Shown: in pieces, positions 7,158-15,758 of the stretch
Layout: the number at the start of each line of letters is the position of its first letter
Position numbering within the stretch: the first letter of the stretch is position 1
NCBI GenBank assembly: GCA_030601615.1
Contig: JAUVTH010000004.1
Span: 1 to 22,891 of the forward strand
Length of the DNA stretch: 22,891 nucleotides
Source: Gemmatimonadota bacterium
Lineage (GTDB): Bacteria; Gemmatimonadota; Gemmatimonadetes; Palauibacterales; Palauibacteraceae
Direction of reading: 5' to 3'
Notes under the pieces: model-generated
Told to the model about the DNA's origin: nothing
The model's input: the letters and a program-made list of their open reading frames with translations, nothing else
Databases searched by the model: none
Made by a program: the position numbers and the translations under genes

Positions 7158-7178
7158 CCGGCGTCCAGCGGACTCCGG
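7158..7178 (-). repeat. Inverted repeat (hairpin) between fabG and acpP
   Basis: On the transcribed strand CCGGAGTCC, a 3-base loop GCT, then GGACGCCGG: nine-base arms with one mismatch, starting right after the fabG TAG. The next bases are A-rich (GAAACAAGACAACAATAAAC), with no U-run, so this is not a classical Rho-independent terminator. A processing or mRNA-stability element for fabG or acpP is possible but untested. Confidence 0.45.
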
Positions 7179-7919
7179 CTACATCACCATCCCGCCGTCC
7201 ACCACCAGCACCTGTCCGGTGACATAGGCGGCGGCCGGTCCGGCCAGCCAGCGAACCGCTCCGGCAACGTCGTCCGGAGTTCCAAATCGTCCAAGCGGAA
7301 TCCGCCCGAACAGGGTTTCACGCGCTTCTTCCGGCAGTCCGGCTGTCATATCCGTTTCGATGAACCCCGGCGCCACGACGTTGGCGAGAACACCTCTCGC
7401 CGCGAGCTCCTGGGCCACAGACTTCGTGAAACCGATGAGTCCCGCCTTGGACGCCGCATAGTTGGCCTGTCCCGGGTTCCCCGTCAAGCCTACCACGCTG
7501 GCGATATTGATGATGCGGCCCTCTCGTCGCTTCATCATCCGGCGCGCGACGACACGGGTCGTGTTGAACGCCCCTCGAAGATTGGTCTCCAGCACCGCCT
7601 CCCAATCCTCGTCCTTGAGCCGAACGAGTATGTTATCGCGCGTGATCCCGGCGTTGTTTACCAGTATGTCGACCGGACCGAGGCTCTCCTCCACGGCCGC
7701 TACCAGATCACGACACGCTTCGGAATCAGCTACATCGCACGCGAATCCGGCACCCCGGCATTCCAATCCACTGGCCACTGCCTCCGCGCGGTCGGCGGAT
7801 CTCGCAACCACGGCGACCGAAGCACCCGCTCGGCTCAGCTCTTCGGCTATGGCACGCCCGATTCCGCGCGAACCGCCCGTAACGATCGCGACTCGGCCCT
7901 CTAGTTCACGCACCCTCAT
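7179..7919 (-). CDS. fabG: 3-oxoacyl-[acyl-carrier-protein] reductase FabG
   Basis: 246 residues. NADPH-dependent reduction of 3-oxoacyl-ACP in the elongation cycle; short-chain dehydrogenase fold, normally a tetramer. Rossmann motif GGSRGIGRAIA (15-25), NNAG (88-91), catalytic N113, S141, Y154 and K158 (NIASVVGLTGNPGQANYAASKAG region), and C-terminal VTGQVLVVDGGMVM. The start is either the ATG at 7919, which overlaps fabD by 14 bases, or a GTG at 7913; the GTG has better spacing from a GGAGGAGG within fabD, so two residues at the N-terminus are uncertain. An earlier in-frame start would add seven residues, including a Trp-Arg-Arg stretch, and looks unlikely. Confidence 0.95.
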   Translation of the reverse strand: MRVRELEGRVAIVTGGSRGIGRAIAEELSRAGASVAVVARSADRAEAVASGLECRGAGFACDVADSEACRDLVAAVEESLGPVDILVNNAGITRDNILVRLKDEDWEAVLETNLRGAFNTTRVVARRMMKRREGRIINIASVVGLTGNPGQANYAASKAGLIGFTKSVAQELAARGVLANVVAPGFIETDMTAGLPEEARETLFGRIPLGRFGTPDDVAGAVRWLAGPAAAYVTGQVLVVDGGMVM

Positions 7920-8859
7920 CCTCCTCCAGCATATCGTCAATATTGTCGAGGTCTTCCGGACCCCCGATCGCGCGAGTCTTCTGATCGCGGCCGATACGCC
8001 TCATCAAACCACTCAGCACCTTCCCTGGACCTATTTCCAGCCACAGAGCCGGATTCTCCGCGCGCATGGTCTGGACGCATTCTACCCACCGCACCGGTGA
8101 CGTCAACTGCTCGATCAGCAATTCGCGCGCGTCCGCGGCCTCCGTAACCGGAGAGGCCGAGGCGTTCGCCACGATCGGAAACTTCGGGGCACGTAGATCC
8201 ACATCTGCCAGCGCATCGGCCAGTCCTTCCCGTGCCTCCGCCATGAGCGGCGAGTGGAAGGCCCCGCTTACGTTGAGCGGGATCGCACGTTTCGCCCCGG
8301 CCTCCAACGCTCTCTCCCGAGCCGCATCGACCGCCGCGATATCTCCGCTGATCACGATCTGTCCTGGGGCGTTGTAGTTCGCGGGAACGACGATACCGAA
8401 CGACTCGTCGGCACACACGCGGAGTACCGCCTCCGCATCCAACCCGATGATCGCGGCCATGGTACCCGGGCGGACGGATCCGGCCCTTCCCATGAGCTCG
8501 CCGCGACGCCGGACCAACCGGAGCGCATCATCGAAACGGAGTGTCCCGGCGGCCAGGTATGCCGAGAACTCGCCGAGAGAGTGACCCGCAGCAACGGACG
8601 CCCTGCTCCGCACCGAGTCCGGCAGACAGCTCCACACCGCGTAGCTGTGCAGCAGTATCGCCGGCTGAGCGTTCTGCGTGCAGGTCAGGTCCTCCGCCGA
8701 TCCCTCCCAGCAAATCTGCCGTAAGTCATAGCCGAGGATATCGTTGGCTTCTTCATACAGAGCCGCTACCGACGCGTAGCGCGTGGCCAGATCCCGGCCC
8801 ATTCCTACGTATTGGGAACCCTGTCCCGGCAGCAGGAACGCGATCTTCTTCAATGACAT
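7906..8859 (-). CDS. fabD: Malonyl-CoA:ACP transacylase FabD
   Basis: 317 residues. Loads malonyl groups from malonyl-CoA onto ACP. The oxyanion motif LLPGQGSQYVGMG (9-21), nucleophile S94 in AAGHSLGEFSAYLAAG, the malonyl-carboxylate-binding Arg in LRLVRRRGELM (118/119), and catalytic H202 in GAFHSPLM are all present. TQNAQPAILLHSYA and PANYNAPGQIVISG are further family blocks. The start is ATG at 8859, 57 bases after plsX; GGAGG lies rather far upstream (about 13 bases). In the textbook cluster fabH sits between plsX and fabD, and here it is absent. The C-terminus ends in an acidic tail (EEDEGA) that overlaps fabG. Confidence 0.96.
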   Translation of the reverse strand: MSLKKIAFLLPGQGSQYVGMGRDLATRYASVAALYEEANDILGYDLRQICWEGSAEDLTCTQNAQPAILLHSYAVWSCLPDSVRSRASVAAGHSLGEFSAYLAAGTLRFDDALRLVRRRGELMGRAGSVRPGTMAAIIGLDAEAVLRVCADESFGIVVPANYNAPGQIVISGDIAAVDAARERALEAGAKRAIPLNVSGAFHSPLMAEAREGLADALADVDLRAPKFPIVANASASPVTEAADARELLIEQLTSPVRWVECVQTMRAENPALWLEIGPGKVLSGLMRRIGRDQKTRAIGGPEDLDNIDDMLEEDEGA

Positions 8860-8916
8860 GGGTCCGTTCAGCCTCCGGTACTGCAGTGGTCGATTCCGCG
8901 TATTCCTACCCGCTCT

Positions 8917-9927
8917 TCACCGTCGCCTGATTCGCCGCCATACGCGCGCGGTGCGGCTCATCGAGCTCAGGTCCGCCGCCATGTCTTCGACCATGCCCGT
9001 CTCCACACACGTCGACGCCACCCGAATCGCATTCTTGATCGCACGCGCGGGGGACGCACCGTGGCAGATCACGGAAACGCCATTTACCCCGAGGAGCGGG
9101 GCCCCTCCATACTCGATGTAGTCCAGAGCCAAACGGATCTCCTGGAGAGCTTCCCTGCAGACCGCCGGGTCGAGCTTGCGTTCGAGCATGCCTGACATGA
9201 AACCCGCAACCGACTCGTAGAACTTGAGGAGCACGTTCCCGACAAATCCGTCGCAGACGAGCACATCGCAAGCCCCTGTGATGATCTGATGCCCTTCGAC
9301 GTTACCGACGAAGTTGAGGTGCGAGTCCTCCTGCAGCAGCCTGTACGTTGCGACCACCCGGTTGCCACCCTTTCCAGGCTCAGCTCCAACATTCAGCAAA
9401 CCGACCCGGGGATGCTCCAACCCGAGGAGAGCTCGCATGGACACCGAGCCGAGGTGAGCGAACTGGAGGAGATGGGACGGACGGGTATCCACGTTGGCTC
9501 CCCCGTCGACCACGAGCGTGGGCTCGCCCGCGGTCGGAAAAACGGTACCCACCGCAGGTCGCTCCACTCCGGGAAGCATCCCGAGCAGAAACCTCGACGC
9601 CGCCATCACGGCACCCGTCGGGCCCGCGCTGATAAACGCGTCGGAAGTACCCTGTTGAAGAAGGTCCAGGCCGACGACGATCGAGCTGTCGGGCTTGCGC
9701 CGAATCGCCCTCACCGGAGATTCGTGCATCTCGACCACTTCGCTCGCCGGGACGATCCCGATGCCGTCAGGGAGATCCTCCGGAAGGTCCGCCTTGAGTC
9801 TACCAGGGTCACCGACCAAAGCTACGCTGAAGCGGCCAGGCCACTCCCTGACAGCCGACAGCGCCCCATCGATCATAGCTCGAGGCGCGCCGTCTCCGCC
9901 CATCGCGTCCAACGCGATGCGGTGCAT
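8917..9927 (-). CDS. plsX: Phosphate acyltransferase PlsX
   Basis: 336 residues. Makes acyl-phosphate from acyl-ACP for PlsY-dependent phospholipid synthesis; a peripheral membrane-associated enzyme. The N-terminal IALDAMGGDGAPRAMIDGAL block is diagnostic, followed by SAGPTGAVMAASRF, VDGGANVDTRPSHLLQFA, LLNVGAEPGKGG, NFVGNVEGHQI, VCDGFVGNVLLKFYES and GAPLLGVNGVSVICHG. Length is normal. The ATG at 9927 lies 27 bases after rpmF, in the widely conserved yceD-rpmF-plsX order that couples ribosome and membrane lipid genes. Confidence 0.96.
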   Translation of the reverse strand: MHRIALDAMGGDGAPRAMIDGALSAVREWPGRFSVALVGDPGRLKADLPEDLPDGIGIVPASEVVEMHESPVRAIRRKPDSSIVVGLDLLQQGTSDAFISAGPTGAVMAASRFLLGMLPGVERPAVGTVFPTAGEPTLVVDGGANVDTRPSHLLQFAHLGSVSMRALLGLEHPRVGLLNVGAEPGKGGNRVVATYRLLQEDSHLNFVGNVEGHQIITGACDVLVCDGFVGNVLLKFYESVAGFMSGMLERKLDPAVCREALQEIRLALDYIEYGGAPLLGVNGVSVICHGASPARAIKNAIRVASTCVETGMVEDMAADLSSMSRTARVWRRIRRR

Positions 9928-9954
9928 CTCAGACCTGGCCCGACCGCGGCCGGA

Positions 9955-10137
9955 TCAGAACTCTTCGGTACGGATGACCTCCCGCTCGCCGTAGTGACCG
10001 CACGACGGGCACACACGGTGAGGCCGGCGAGGGTCGCCGCACCTCGGACAGGCCTGGTGAGCGGTAGCCGCCGCCACGTGATGCGTGCGACGCTTGCGCT
10101 TGCGCTGCTTCGATGTCCGTCTCTTGGGTACCGCCAT
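9955..10137 (-). CDS. rpmF: Large ribosomal subunit protein bL32
   Basis: 60 residues, strongly basic. The N-terminus MAVPKRRTSKQRKRKRRTHH is the L32 signature. C30, C33, C43 and C46 (CPRC ... CPSC) form a zinc-binding set, so this is the zinc-containing (C+) form of L32. It starts at ATG 10137, 11 bases after the yceD stop, with AGGGG about nine bases upstream. The position between yceD and plsX is classical. Confidence 0.97.
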   Translation of the reverse strand: MAVPKRRTSKQRKRKRRTHHVAAATAHQACPRCGDPRRPHRVCPSCGHYGEREVIRTEEF

Positions 10138-10148
10138 GATACGAACCC

Positions 10149-10724
10149 CTATCCTCCGTTACCGTCGTCTTCGCCATCCGGCTCGGCAGCGCCCGGCTGC
10201 CCGTCCGGCACCAAATCCCTCAGCACGTCCCAGCGCGGATCCCCTTGCTCGCTCACGCAGTCGCACCGTGACTCGTTCAGGTCCGCTCCACAACGGGAGC
10301 AGAACCCGAGGCACTCGTCCCGGCAAACCGGATAGTCCGGAATGACCAGGGACAGTTCCTCTCGAAGCGGCCGAAAGAGGTCAAGACTCGCGGCGTCCGG
10401 GTCCATTCCGAACACCCCTTGCTCTTCCTGCCACGCCTCGACGCTCGGGTCGAACCTCAGATCGAAGTCGATCTCGACCGGCCACTCCAACTCCCTCACA
10501 CAACGACGACAGTCAACGAGAAGAACCGCCTCGAATCGACCCGTCACGCGCACGCCGTCGTGCCCTCCGGCCTCCGCCCGGTATCTGAGCGCGGGGCTGC
10601 CGACTACCCGCAGGGTCTCCAGCCCCCATGTCGCCGGATCGCCCGGCACGTCTCCTGACCACTCCACCGGTCCCAGTCGAAGCCGGTCAAGGTCAATGTG
10701 ACCCGCTGGAAAGCCTTTATTCAT
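10149..10724 (-). CDS. yceD: YceD/DUF177 family protein
   Basis: 191 residues from the ATG at 10724. The family sits immediately before rpmF in very many bacteria and is linked to 23S rRNA accumulation in E. coli and plants. Visible marks: IDLDRLRLGPVEW near the start, the inner Cys pair in LLVDCRRCVRELEWPVEIDF, LFRPLREELSLVIPDYPVC, and the C-terminal cluster CLGFCSRCGADLNESRCDC, which could bind zinc. The tail is acidic and Gly-rich (GEDDGNGG). The start is uncertain: the ATG has no good ribosome binding site and lies inside a possible -10 box (see the promoter entry). A TTG at 10748 is also in frame, but that codon is part of the promoter-like TTGACA. Confidence 0.88.
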   Translation of the reverse strand: MNKGFPAGHIDLDRLRLGPVEWSGDVPGDPATWGLETLRVVGSPALRYRAEAGGHDGVRVTGRFEAVLLVDCRRCVRELEWPVEIDFDLRFDPSVEAWQEEQGVFGMDPDAASLDLFRPLREELSLVIPDYPVCRDECLGFCSRCGADLNESRCDCVSEQGDPRWDVLRDLVPDGQPGAAEPDGEDDGNGG

Positions 10725-10748
10725 AGTGTAGAAAAGACACTCTGTCAA
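10720..10748 (-). promoter_or_regulatory. Candidate sigma-70-type promoter before yceD
   Basis: TTGACA (10748-10743) matches the -35 consensus perfectly, and 17 bases later TATGAA (10725-10720) is a 4/6 match to a -10 box. Lying in the 41-base ndk/yceD gap, it could drive the yceD-rpmF-plsX-fab unit. A short inverted repeat, AGTGT-7-ACACT, sits between the boxes (10741-10725). The -10 would cover the annotated yceD ATG, so either the promoter call or the start call must be wrong. Confidence 0.35.
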
Positions 10749-10765
10749 TCGGCGTGGTCAACGGG

Positions 10766-11191
10766 CTACCCCTGTAAACGCTCCGCACCAGTGAAGAAAA
10801 ACGCGATCTCGATGTCGGAGTTCTCCGGGGAGTCGGAGGCATGAATTGCATTACGTTCCTTGCTCTCGGCGTACAGCGCCCGCACGGTGCCTTCGTCGGC
10901 CTCGGCAGGATCCGTGGCCCCGATGACTTGCCTCAAGTGAGGCACCGCGTCTGCACGCCTCAGCAACAGTGGCATACAGGGCCCCGACGTCATGAATTCC
11001 ACGAGCGAGCCGAAGAACGGTCTCACCCGGTGCACGGCGTAGAAGGCCTCAGCTTCGGTTCGGCTAAGCCTGCTCACACGGGCTGCCACGACCTGGAACC
11101 CAGCAGCCTCAAGGTGGGCGATGATCCTGCCCGACTTTCCGGACCCGAACGCATCGGGCTTGATGATCGCAAGTGTGTCCGACTCGTTCAT
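10766..11191 (-). CDS. ndk: Nucleoside diphosphate kinase
   Basis: 141 residues. Transfers the gamma-phosphate from ATP to NDPs through a phosphohistidine. LAIIKPDAF with K11 at the N-terminus, PFFGSLVEFMTSGP, GATDPAEADEGTVR, and the active-site block RNAIHASDSPENSDIEIAFFF with H117 are all present. Two ATGs are possible (11200 and 11191); the second gives better spacing to AAAGGGA and the usual NDK N-terminus. It starts 18 bases after sucD. In Pseudomonas, Ndk has been reported to associate with succinyl-CoA synthetase, which fits this adjacency, although a physical link here is inference. Confidence 0.96.
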   Translation of the reverse strand: MNESDTLAIIKPDAFGSGKSGRIIAHLEAAGFQVVAARVSRLSRTEAEAFYAVHRVRPFFGSLVEFMTSGPCMPLLLRRADAVPHLRQVIGATDPAEADEGTVRALYAESKERNAIHASDSPENSDIEIAFFFTGAERLQG

Positions 11192-11209
11192 GCCCAGCAT
11201 CCCTTTCTG

Positions 11210-12085
11210 TTATCCCCTGAGTCCCGAATCTACAAGCCCCACGAGATCTGCAGGCCTCTCGGCCACCGCGATGCCGCATTCGCGGAACACCTTCACTTTC
11301 TCTGCCGCCGTACCTTCCGAACCAGAGATGATGGCCCCGGCGTGTCCCATGCGGCGACCCGGCGGCGCCGTCTGTCCAGCGATGAACCCGACCACGGGCT
11401 TCGACATGTGATCCCGCACGAACTCGGCGGCCACCTGCTCGTCCGTCCCACCGATCTCCCCGATCATCGCCACGGCCCGGGTCTCCGGGTCCGCCTCGAA
11501 CGCCTGCAGACAATCGACGAAATTCGTCCCGATCAGCGGATCCCCGCCGATCCCGACGCATGTGGACTGCCCGATCCCTTGTCTCGTGAACTGGAAGATC
11601 ACCTCGTAGGTCAACGTGCCCGATCGGCTCACGATCCCCACGGGACCCGGCGCCACAATCTGACCCGGCAGAATCCCCACCTTGCCGATGCCCGGCGCAA
11701 TTAATCCGGGGCAGTTCGGTCCGATCAGCCGCGCACCCTTCTCCCGCACGTAGGGGAGAGCCCTCATCGTATCGGCCACCGGCACGCCTTCTGTGATGCA
11801 CACGATGAGATCCACGCCGGCATCCGCCGCCTCGAAGATGGCGCTCGAGGCAAAGGCCGCGGGCACGTAGATCACGCTCGCGTTCGCCCCCGTCTCCTCG
11901 ACAGCATCGGCCACCGTGTCGAACACTGGCACCGATCCGTCGAACGTCTGACCGCCCTTACCGGGCGTGACTCCAGCGACCACGTTCGTGCCGTACTCTA
12001 TCATCTGGCGCGCGTGGAACGAGCCGTCCCGGCCCGTGATCCCCTGCACGACCAGGCGCGTGCTACCATCAATGAAAATGCTCAT
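11210..12085 (-). CDS. sucD: Succinyl-CoA synthetase alpha subunit
   Basis: 291 residues. The CoA-binding, phosphohistidine-bearing subunit of the TCA-cycle enzyme that makes ATP or GTP with succinate from succinyl-CoA. CoA-binding Rossmann motif LVVQGITGRDGSFHARQM (11-28), VTPGKGG, IGPNCPGLIAPG, GIVSRSGTLTYEV, and the catalytic loop RRMGHAGAIISG with H248. Length matches the family. It lies 41 bases after sucC, and the two subunits are transcribed together. Confidence 0.97.
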   Translation of the reverse strand: MSIFIDGSTRLVVQGITGRDGSFHARQMIEYGTNVVAGVTPGKGGQTFDGSVPVFDTVADAVEETGANASVIYVPAAFASSAIFEAADAGVDLIVCITEGVPVADTMRALPYVREKGARLIGPNCPGLIAPGIGKVGILPGQIVAPGPVGIVSRSGTLTYEVIFQFTRQGIGQSTCVGIGGDPLIGTNFVDCLQAFEADPETRAVAMIGEIGGTDEQVAAEFVRDHMSKPVVGFIAGQTAPPGRRMGHAGAIISGSEGTAAEKVKVFRECGIAVAERPADLVGLVDSGLRG

Positions 12086-12126
12086 GCCTTCAGATCCTCT
12101 TCTGATCCGTCACGATTCCTGTGAGA

Positions 12127-13269
<1,143 letters not shown>

Positions 13270-13293
13270 GACTGACCCTACTGTCTTTCGTGT

Positions 13294-14268
13294 TTACTCA
13301 AACTCGCCGGACGGTCTGACGTCCGGAGTGATCGTCGTTCCCGACTTCCCGGCCAGGCCGGCCGGACCGTCGTGTAGCGCCGCGATAATCGCCCTCTCCC
13401 CACCCTCATGAACGAAGTGTACGGCCGCCTCCACTTTCGGCCCCATGCTGCCGGCCCCCAAAGCCCCAGCGTCCAGCATGGCGCGCCCCTCCGACGCCGA
13501 CATCCGGGGAATCAGCCTGGCGTCTGGCTTGCCCCAGTTTTCGTACACCCCGTCCACGTCGGTCAGGATGAGCAGGATCGAGGCACCGATCTCGCGACCC
13601 AGCAGCGCTGCGGCCCGATCCTTATCGACCACGGCGTCCACCCCCTCCAGACCGAGCTGCGGATCCCGGTACACAGGTATTCCGCCGCCGCCCGCGGCGA
13701 TGACAATGTCCCCCCGGGCCACGAGCTCGGCCACCATCCTGGACTCACAGATCTCCACCGGGACGGGACTCGGCACCCGTCGCCGCAGGTTGCCCCGTGA
13801 GTCCGTCTCGATCATGATCCCCTCGTCTCGCAGCTCCTCCGCCACTCCCGGCCTAATCCCCCGGCCGATGAACTTGGTCGGCGCACGCATCGACGGATCG
13901 TCAGGATCGACGAGCGACTGCGTGATCAGGGTCACGACGCGCCTGTGGCTTCCCGCGGCATGAAGAGCGTTCTGGAGCGACTGCTGAATCATGTAGCCGA
14001 TCCAACCCGCGGTCGCGGCGACCAGCACCCCCAGAGGAAGCTGTTCAACCTTCGACCTGGCGACTTCGTTCCTCTGCAGCTCATCTCCGACCTGAGGCCC
14101 GTTTCCGTGCACGACCGCGATTCGCCAACCCTGCAGGGCAAGGCCAACGATCGACTCCATGCTCTCGCGCGTGTGTCGGAATTGATTCGTGATCGATGAC
14201 GACTCACCGGACGGGGACAGGGCGTTGCCCCCGATTGCGACGACGACAGACCGACCCTCCTGGCTCAC
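13294..14268 (-). CDS. arcC: Carbamate kinase
   Basis: 324 residues from a GTG at 14268, seven bases after the preceding gene. Interconverts ATP plus carbamate with carbamoyl phosphate plus ADP; the physiological direction is usually ATP formation. Amino-acid kinase motifs: VVVAIGGNALSPSG (8-21), VVHGNGPQVGDELQRNE (52-68), RRRVPSPVP (163-170), AAGGGGIPVY (191-200), VDAVVDKDRAAALL (210-223), LTDVDGVYENWGKP (235-248) and GSMGPKVEAA (273-282). The usual PTKPIGxxY reads PTKFIGRGI. No arginine deiminase or ornithine carbamoyltransferase gene is in the window, so it is not in an ADI operon; its source of carbamoyl phosphate is unknown. Confidence 0.93.
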   Translation of the reverse strand: MSQEGRSVVVAIGGNALSPSGESSSITNQFRHTRESMESIVGLALQGWRIAVVHGNGPQVGDELQRNEVARSKVEQLPLGVLVAATAGWIGYMIQQSLQNALHAAGSHRRVVTLITQSLVDPDDPSMRAPTKFIGRGIRPGVAEELRDEGIMIETDSRGNLRRRVPSPVPVEICESRMVAELVARGDIVIAAGGGGIPVYRDPQLGLEGVDAVVDKDRAAALLGREIGASILLILTDVDGVYENWGKPDARLIPRMSASEGRAMLDAGALGAGSMGPKVEAAVHFVHEGGERAIIAALHDGPAGLAGKSGTTITPDVRPSGEFE

Positions 14269-14275
14269 GGCGACT

Positions 14276-15655
14276 TCAGCTCCCCGCGAGCTCGGGGACG
14301 GCAACCCCTTCCCCGCCAAGGTAGCCGGCCACCTCATCGCGAATGCGCCTCAAACCGTCGACCGTATCCGCCTCGAAGCGCAGCACGATCACAGGCTGCG
14401 TATTGCTCGCTCGAATCAAGGCCCAGCCGTCCTCGAACTCGATCCGCGCGCCGTCGATAGCGTTCACGGGATGGCTCGCCTGGTAGTGCGCGACAGCCCG
14501 GGCGACGAGGTCGAACTTCACGTCCTCGGCGCAGTCGACCCGAAGCTCCGGTGTCGACGGGTACGCCGGGATGGCCGCCGCGAGCTCGGAGAAGCTCTTC
14601 CCGCTTCTCTGGACGAGCCCGGCAAGTCGGGCGGCCGCGTAGATTGCATCGTCAAAGCCGAAATAGTTATCAGCAAAACAGATATGGCCGCTCATCTCAC
14701 CTGCAATGGGAGACCCCGACTCCTTCATCCGCTCCTTGATCAGCGAGTGTCCCGTCTTCCACATGACTGGCACGCCTCCGGCGCGGGAGATCAACTCTGG
14801 CAGCGCCTTCGAACACTTGACGTCGAAGACGATCTCCGCACCCGGGTATCGTGGCAGGGCATCCAGTGCGTAGAGAAGCAGAAGGTGGTCGCCCCGTACA
14901 ATCCCACCGGTCTCTGTCACCGCCCCGATCCGGTCCGCATCCCCGTCCAGGCCCACTCCAAGGTCCGCGCCCGTGCTCGTCACTCGAGCGATCAGATCGA
15001 CGACGTTCTCGTCCACGGTCGGATCCGGATGGTGATTCGGGAAGGTGCCGTCGGACTCACAGTACAGACAGTCCACGTCGATCCCGGCCGCCTCGAGCGC
15101 CTGCGGTGCGATGACCGATCCGGTGCCGTTGCCACAGTCCAGGACCATCCGAACAGGCCCCTCCACCCTGGCTCTGCGGCCTATCTCCTCGACGTACCGG
15201 GGCAGGATCTCGAGATGTTCCGCGGCTCCGGTACCGTCGACATAGCGATCCGCCTGCACCAGCACTCGCAACTCCTGAATGGCGCTCCCATACAGGGACC
15301 GATCGCCCACTATCATCTTGATCCCGTTGTACTCGGGCGGATTGTGGGAGCCGGTTATCTGTATTCCGCCGTCCGTGGCCAGCTCTCCTGCAGCGTAGTA
15401 GAGAGCGGGCGTCGGCACCGTTCCGATGAAGCGGACGTCGGCTCCAGAGGCGTTCAATCCCGCCGACAGAGCTTCGGCCAGTTCCGGCGAGCTCAGCCGG
15501 TTGTCGTGCCCGACGACCACCGTGGGTCGTTCCACTTCTTGCCTCAACCGCGTGGCGTACGCTCTGCCCACCGCCTCGACGACCTCGACTGTCAGGTCGT
15601 CTCCGACGATTCCCCGGATATCGTATTCCCTGAAAATGGTGCTCGATACGTTCAT
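14276..15655 (-). CDS. Phosphomannomutase / phosphoglucomutase (AlgC/ManB type)
   Basis: 459 residues of the alpha-D-phosphohexomutase superfamily, interconverting mannose or glucose 1- and 6-phosphates for nucleotide-sugar and cell-surface glycan synthesis. Four domains are visible: IFREYDIRGIVGD at the N-terminus; phosphoserine loop QITGSHNPPEYNGIK with S103; metal loop GVGLDGDADRIG with D237, D239, D241; sugar-binding GEMSGHICFADNYFGFDDA; and phosphate-binding WALIRASNTQPVIVLRFEA in the last domain. The GEMSGH form fits PMM/PGM rather than GlmM. The ATG at 15655 has no strong ribosome binding site. It opens the next block after a 103-base gap following nuoN. Confidence 0.92.
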   Translation of the reverse strand: MNVSSTIFREYDIRGIVGDDLTVEVVEAVGRAYATRLRQEVERPTVVVGHDNRLSSPELAEALSAGLNASGADVRFIGTVPTPALYYAAGELATDGGIQITGSHNPPEYNGIKMIVGDRSLYGSAIQELRVLVQADRYVDGTGAAEHLEILPRYVEEIGRRARVEGPVRMVLDCGNGTGSVIAPQALEAAGIDVDCLYCESDGTFPNHHPDPTVDENVVDLIARVTSTGADLGVGLDGDADRIGAVTETGGIVRGDHLLLLYALDALPRYPGAEIVFDVKCSKALPELISRAGGVPVMWKTGHSLIKERMKESGSPIAGEMSGHICFADNYFGFDDAIYAAARLAGLVQRSGKSFSELAAAIPAYPSTPELRVDCAEDVKFDLVARAVAHYQASHPVNAIDGARIEFEDGWALIRASNTQPVIVLRFEADTVDGLRRIRDEVAGYLGGEGVAVPELAGS

Positions 15656-15695
15656 TGGGACTCAAGAGTAAGGGAAATCCAACCCTTCCAGCGGA

Positions 15696-15740
15696 CGCCC
15701 CGTCAGCCGCCAGAGAGCGACCGGACGGGGCGCGGTCCGG
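15696..15740 (-). repeat. Two overlapping, mutually exclusive inverted repeats after nuoN
   Basis: On the transcribed strand, CCGGAC-8-GTCCGG (15740-15721) comes first, and CGCCCCGTC-19-GACGGGGCG (15732-15696, nine-base perfect arms) follows, sharing bases 15732-15721. Only one can form at a time. No U-run follows, so it is not a classical terminator. It fills much of the 103-base nuoN to mutase gap and may mark the end of the nuo transcript or act as an attenuator-like switch. Confidence 0.4.
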
Positions 15741-15758
15741 GGCGACTACCTGAGTTCG

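Noticed and set aside
9289..10335. 348-codon plus-strand open frame opposite plsX, rpmF and yceD
   Set aside because: It crosses three well-supported genes on the other strand and has no domain-like pattern.
10725..10741. AGTGT-7-ACACT as a possible operator for a lipid-synthesis repressor
   Set aside because: Five-base arms are too short to claim, and it does not match operators I know, such as that of FapR.
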